This document shows, one piece after another, positions 63,184 to 64,000 of a stretch of 64,000 bases of DNA. Source of the DNA: Pelagimonas sp. (GTDB lineage: Bacteria > Pseudomonadota > Alphaproteobacteria > Rhodobacterales > Rhodobacteraceae); contig JAOARQ010000017.1 of assembly GCA_025210455.1 (NCBI GenBank), positions 1-64,000 of the forward strand, read 5' to 3'. Position numbers and translations under genes: made by a program. The notes beneath the pieces were generated by a model that saw nothing but the letters and a program-made list of their open reading frames with translations, was not told where the DNA came from and ran no database searches. The stretch's first letter is position 1. The number at the start of each line of letters is the position of its first letter.

Positions 63184-63211
63184 GGGGTCAGGATACATTC
63201 ATCCTGACCCT
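63184..63211 (+). terminator. Hairpin after metA
   Basis: GGGTCAGGAT and ATCCTGACCC form a perfect 10-bp stem around ACATTC. The T-run after it is broken (TATCCGTTT), so termination may be partial. Confidence 0.55.
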
Positions 63212-63271
63212 ATCCGTTTGCGTTAGGCCCCAACTCTCTCCATATTCTCTGGTAAGACAGAGGAAATCCAT

Positions 63272-64000
63272 ATGACCAAGTCAGACCTGCCCTTCGACGG
63301 TGCCATCAGCGCGTTTTTTGAAAATGACGCCCCCAAAAACGTGCGCGACGCCATCGCCGATGCCGGTAAGGATGATATTCTGGATGCCAGTTTTCCCTAT
63401 CGCAAAGACATGAAGCGCAAAGACTATGAGGCGCAGATGGCGGCTTTGCAGATTGAGCTGGTCAAGCTGCAAGCCTGGGCCAAAGACAGCGGCGCACGGA
63501 TTGCCATTGTCTTTGAAGGCCGCGACGCCGCCGGCAAAGGCGGCACGATCAAACGGTTTCGCATGAACCTGAACCCGCGCGGCGCGCGTGTAGTCGCCCT
63601 GTCAAAGCCTTCGGATACCGAAGCCACACAGTGGTATTTCCAACGTTATATTGACCACCTGCCCTCAGCCGGTGAAATCGTGTTTTTTGATCGATCCTGG
63701 TACAATCGTGGCGTGGTGGAAAAGGTTTTTGGCTTTTGTTCCGATGATCAGCGGGAACATTTCTTCAATCAGGTCGGTGATTTCGAAAAAATGCTGGTGG
63801 ATGAAGGCATTCATGTCTTCAAATTCTGGCTGAACGTCGGTCGCGCCGAACAGTTGAATCGCTTTTTGAAACGCGAAAGCGATCCATTGAAACAATGGAA
63901 ACTTAGCTGGATTGACGTCGAAGGGCTCAAACGCTGGGACGCATATTCTGATGCGATCCGCGAAACCCTGACCCGCAGCCATAGCGATGCTGCCCCTTGG
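63272..64000 (+). CDS. ppk2: Polyphosphate kinase 2 (5' part; cut by the window end)
   Basis: 243 codons are visible, open to the last base. Motifs of the PPK2 family are Walker [17 protein letters not shown] (about 80-95), [15 protein letters not shown], and Walker B with the DRSWYNRG block. It uses polyphosphate to phosphorylate nucleoside diphosphates or monophosphates. AGAGGAAATC lies before the ATG. The C-terminal lid and end are outside the window. Confidence 0.93.
   Translation, partial: MTKSDLPFDGAISAFFENDAPKNVRDAIADAGKDDILDASFPYRKDMKRKDYEAQMAALQIELVKLQAWAKDSGARIAIVFEGRDAAGKGGTIKRFRMNLNPRGARVVALSKPSDTEATQWYFQRYIDHLPSAGEIVFFDRSWYNRGVVEKVFGFCSDDQREHFFNQVGDFEKMLVDEGIHVFKFWLNVGRAEQLNRFLKRESDPLKQWKLSWIDVEGLKRWDAYSDAIRETLTRSHSDAAPW

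Overview
This is a chromosomal window from an alphaproteobacterium, most likely a member of the Rhodobacterales (marine Roseobacter-type). Several genes point that way: 5-aminolevulinate synthase of the C4 pathway (hemA), the zeta-type F1-ATPase inhibitor (DUF1476), two full TRAP transporter systems, a trio made of a Virulence_fact-domain protein, an MTHF reductase and a corrinoid methyltransferase, an acetolactate synthase of alphaproteobacterial type, and a fused carnitine dehydrogenase-thioesterase. I found no rRNA, tRNA or CRISPR array. Family calls rest on motifs read by eye, without any database search.

Layout. 1-2.9 kb is a gene-poor, accessory-looking stretch. It holds the tail of an unknown gene and a probable modification-dependent nuclease (EVE/PUA-like plus GIY-YIG). 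2.9-5.5 kb has a cysteine-cluster protein and a large RTX calcium-binding protein. 5.5-9.6 kb is a leftward metal-homeostasis operon (two CobW/COG0523 GTPases, DUF1826, NicO-type transporter) behind a perfect palindrome resembling a Zur box. It is followed upstream by a MauG-type di-haem peroxidase.

11.0-18.6 kb is the most striking part. A leftward six-gene operon encodes an SsuD/SmoC-like sulfonate monooxygenase, an aldo-keto reductase, a flavin reductase and a TRAP transporter (QMP). It is divergent from a GntR/UTRA regulator and a Gfo/Idh/MocA dehydrogenase. The enzyme trio matches the oxidative desulfonation (SMO) pathway known for sulfoquinovose, but here it is joined to a TRAP importer and has no glycosidase nearby. 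It is followed by a two-subunit sulfopyruvate-decarboxylase-like enzyme (comD/comE). Next comes a second, enlarged TRAP system of the TakP type, divergent from a Cache-domain histidine kinase and a LuxR-type response regulator. Together, 11-26.8 kb looks like an organosulfonate/2-oxo-acid uptake and breakdown island.

27-30 kb is the branched-chain amino acid locus. A 15-residue leader peptide rich in Ile, Leu and Val, followed by mutually exclusive antiterminator and terminator hairpins, precedes ilvB (ilvI) and ilvH. From about 30 kb on the genes are mostly core. They cover cell envelope (mrcA, amiC, rodZ-like, M48/TPR protease with two thioredoxin-fold proteins), translation and RNA (prfB, rlmE), isoprenoid and haem synthesis (ispG, hemA with an FNR-type box upstream), phosphate (ppx/gppA, ppk2 cut by the window end), one-carbon and methionine metabolism (53.6-56.0 kb trio, metA), carnitine and glycerate use, an MprF-like lipid enzyme, a DMT exporter and a FadL-type porin.
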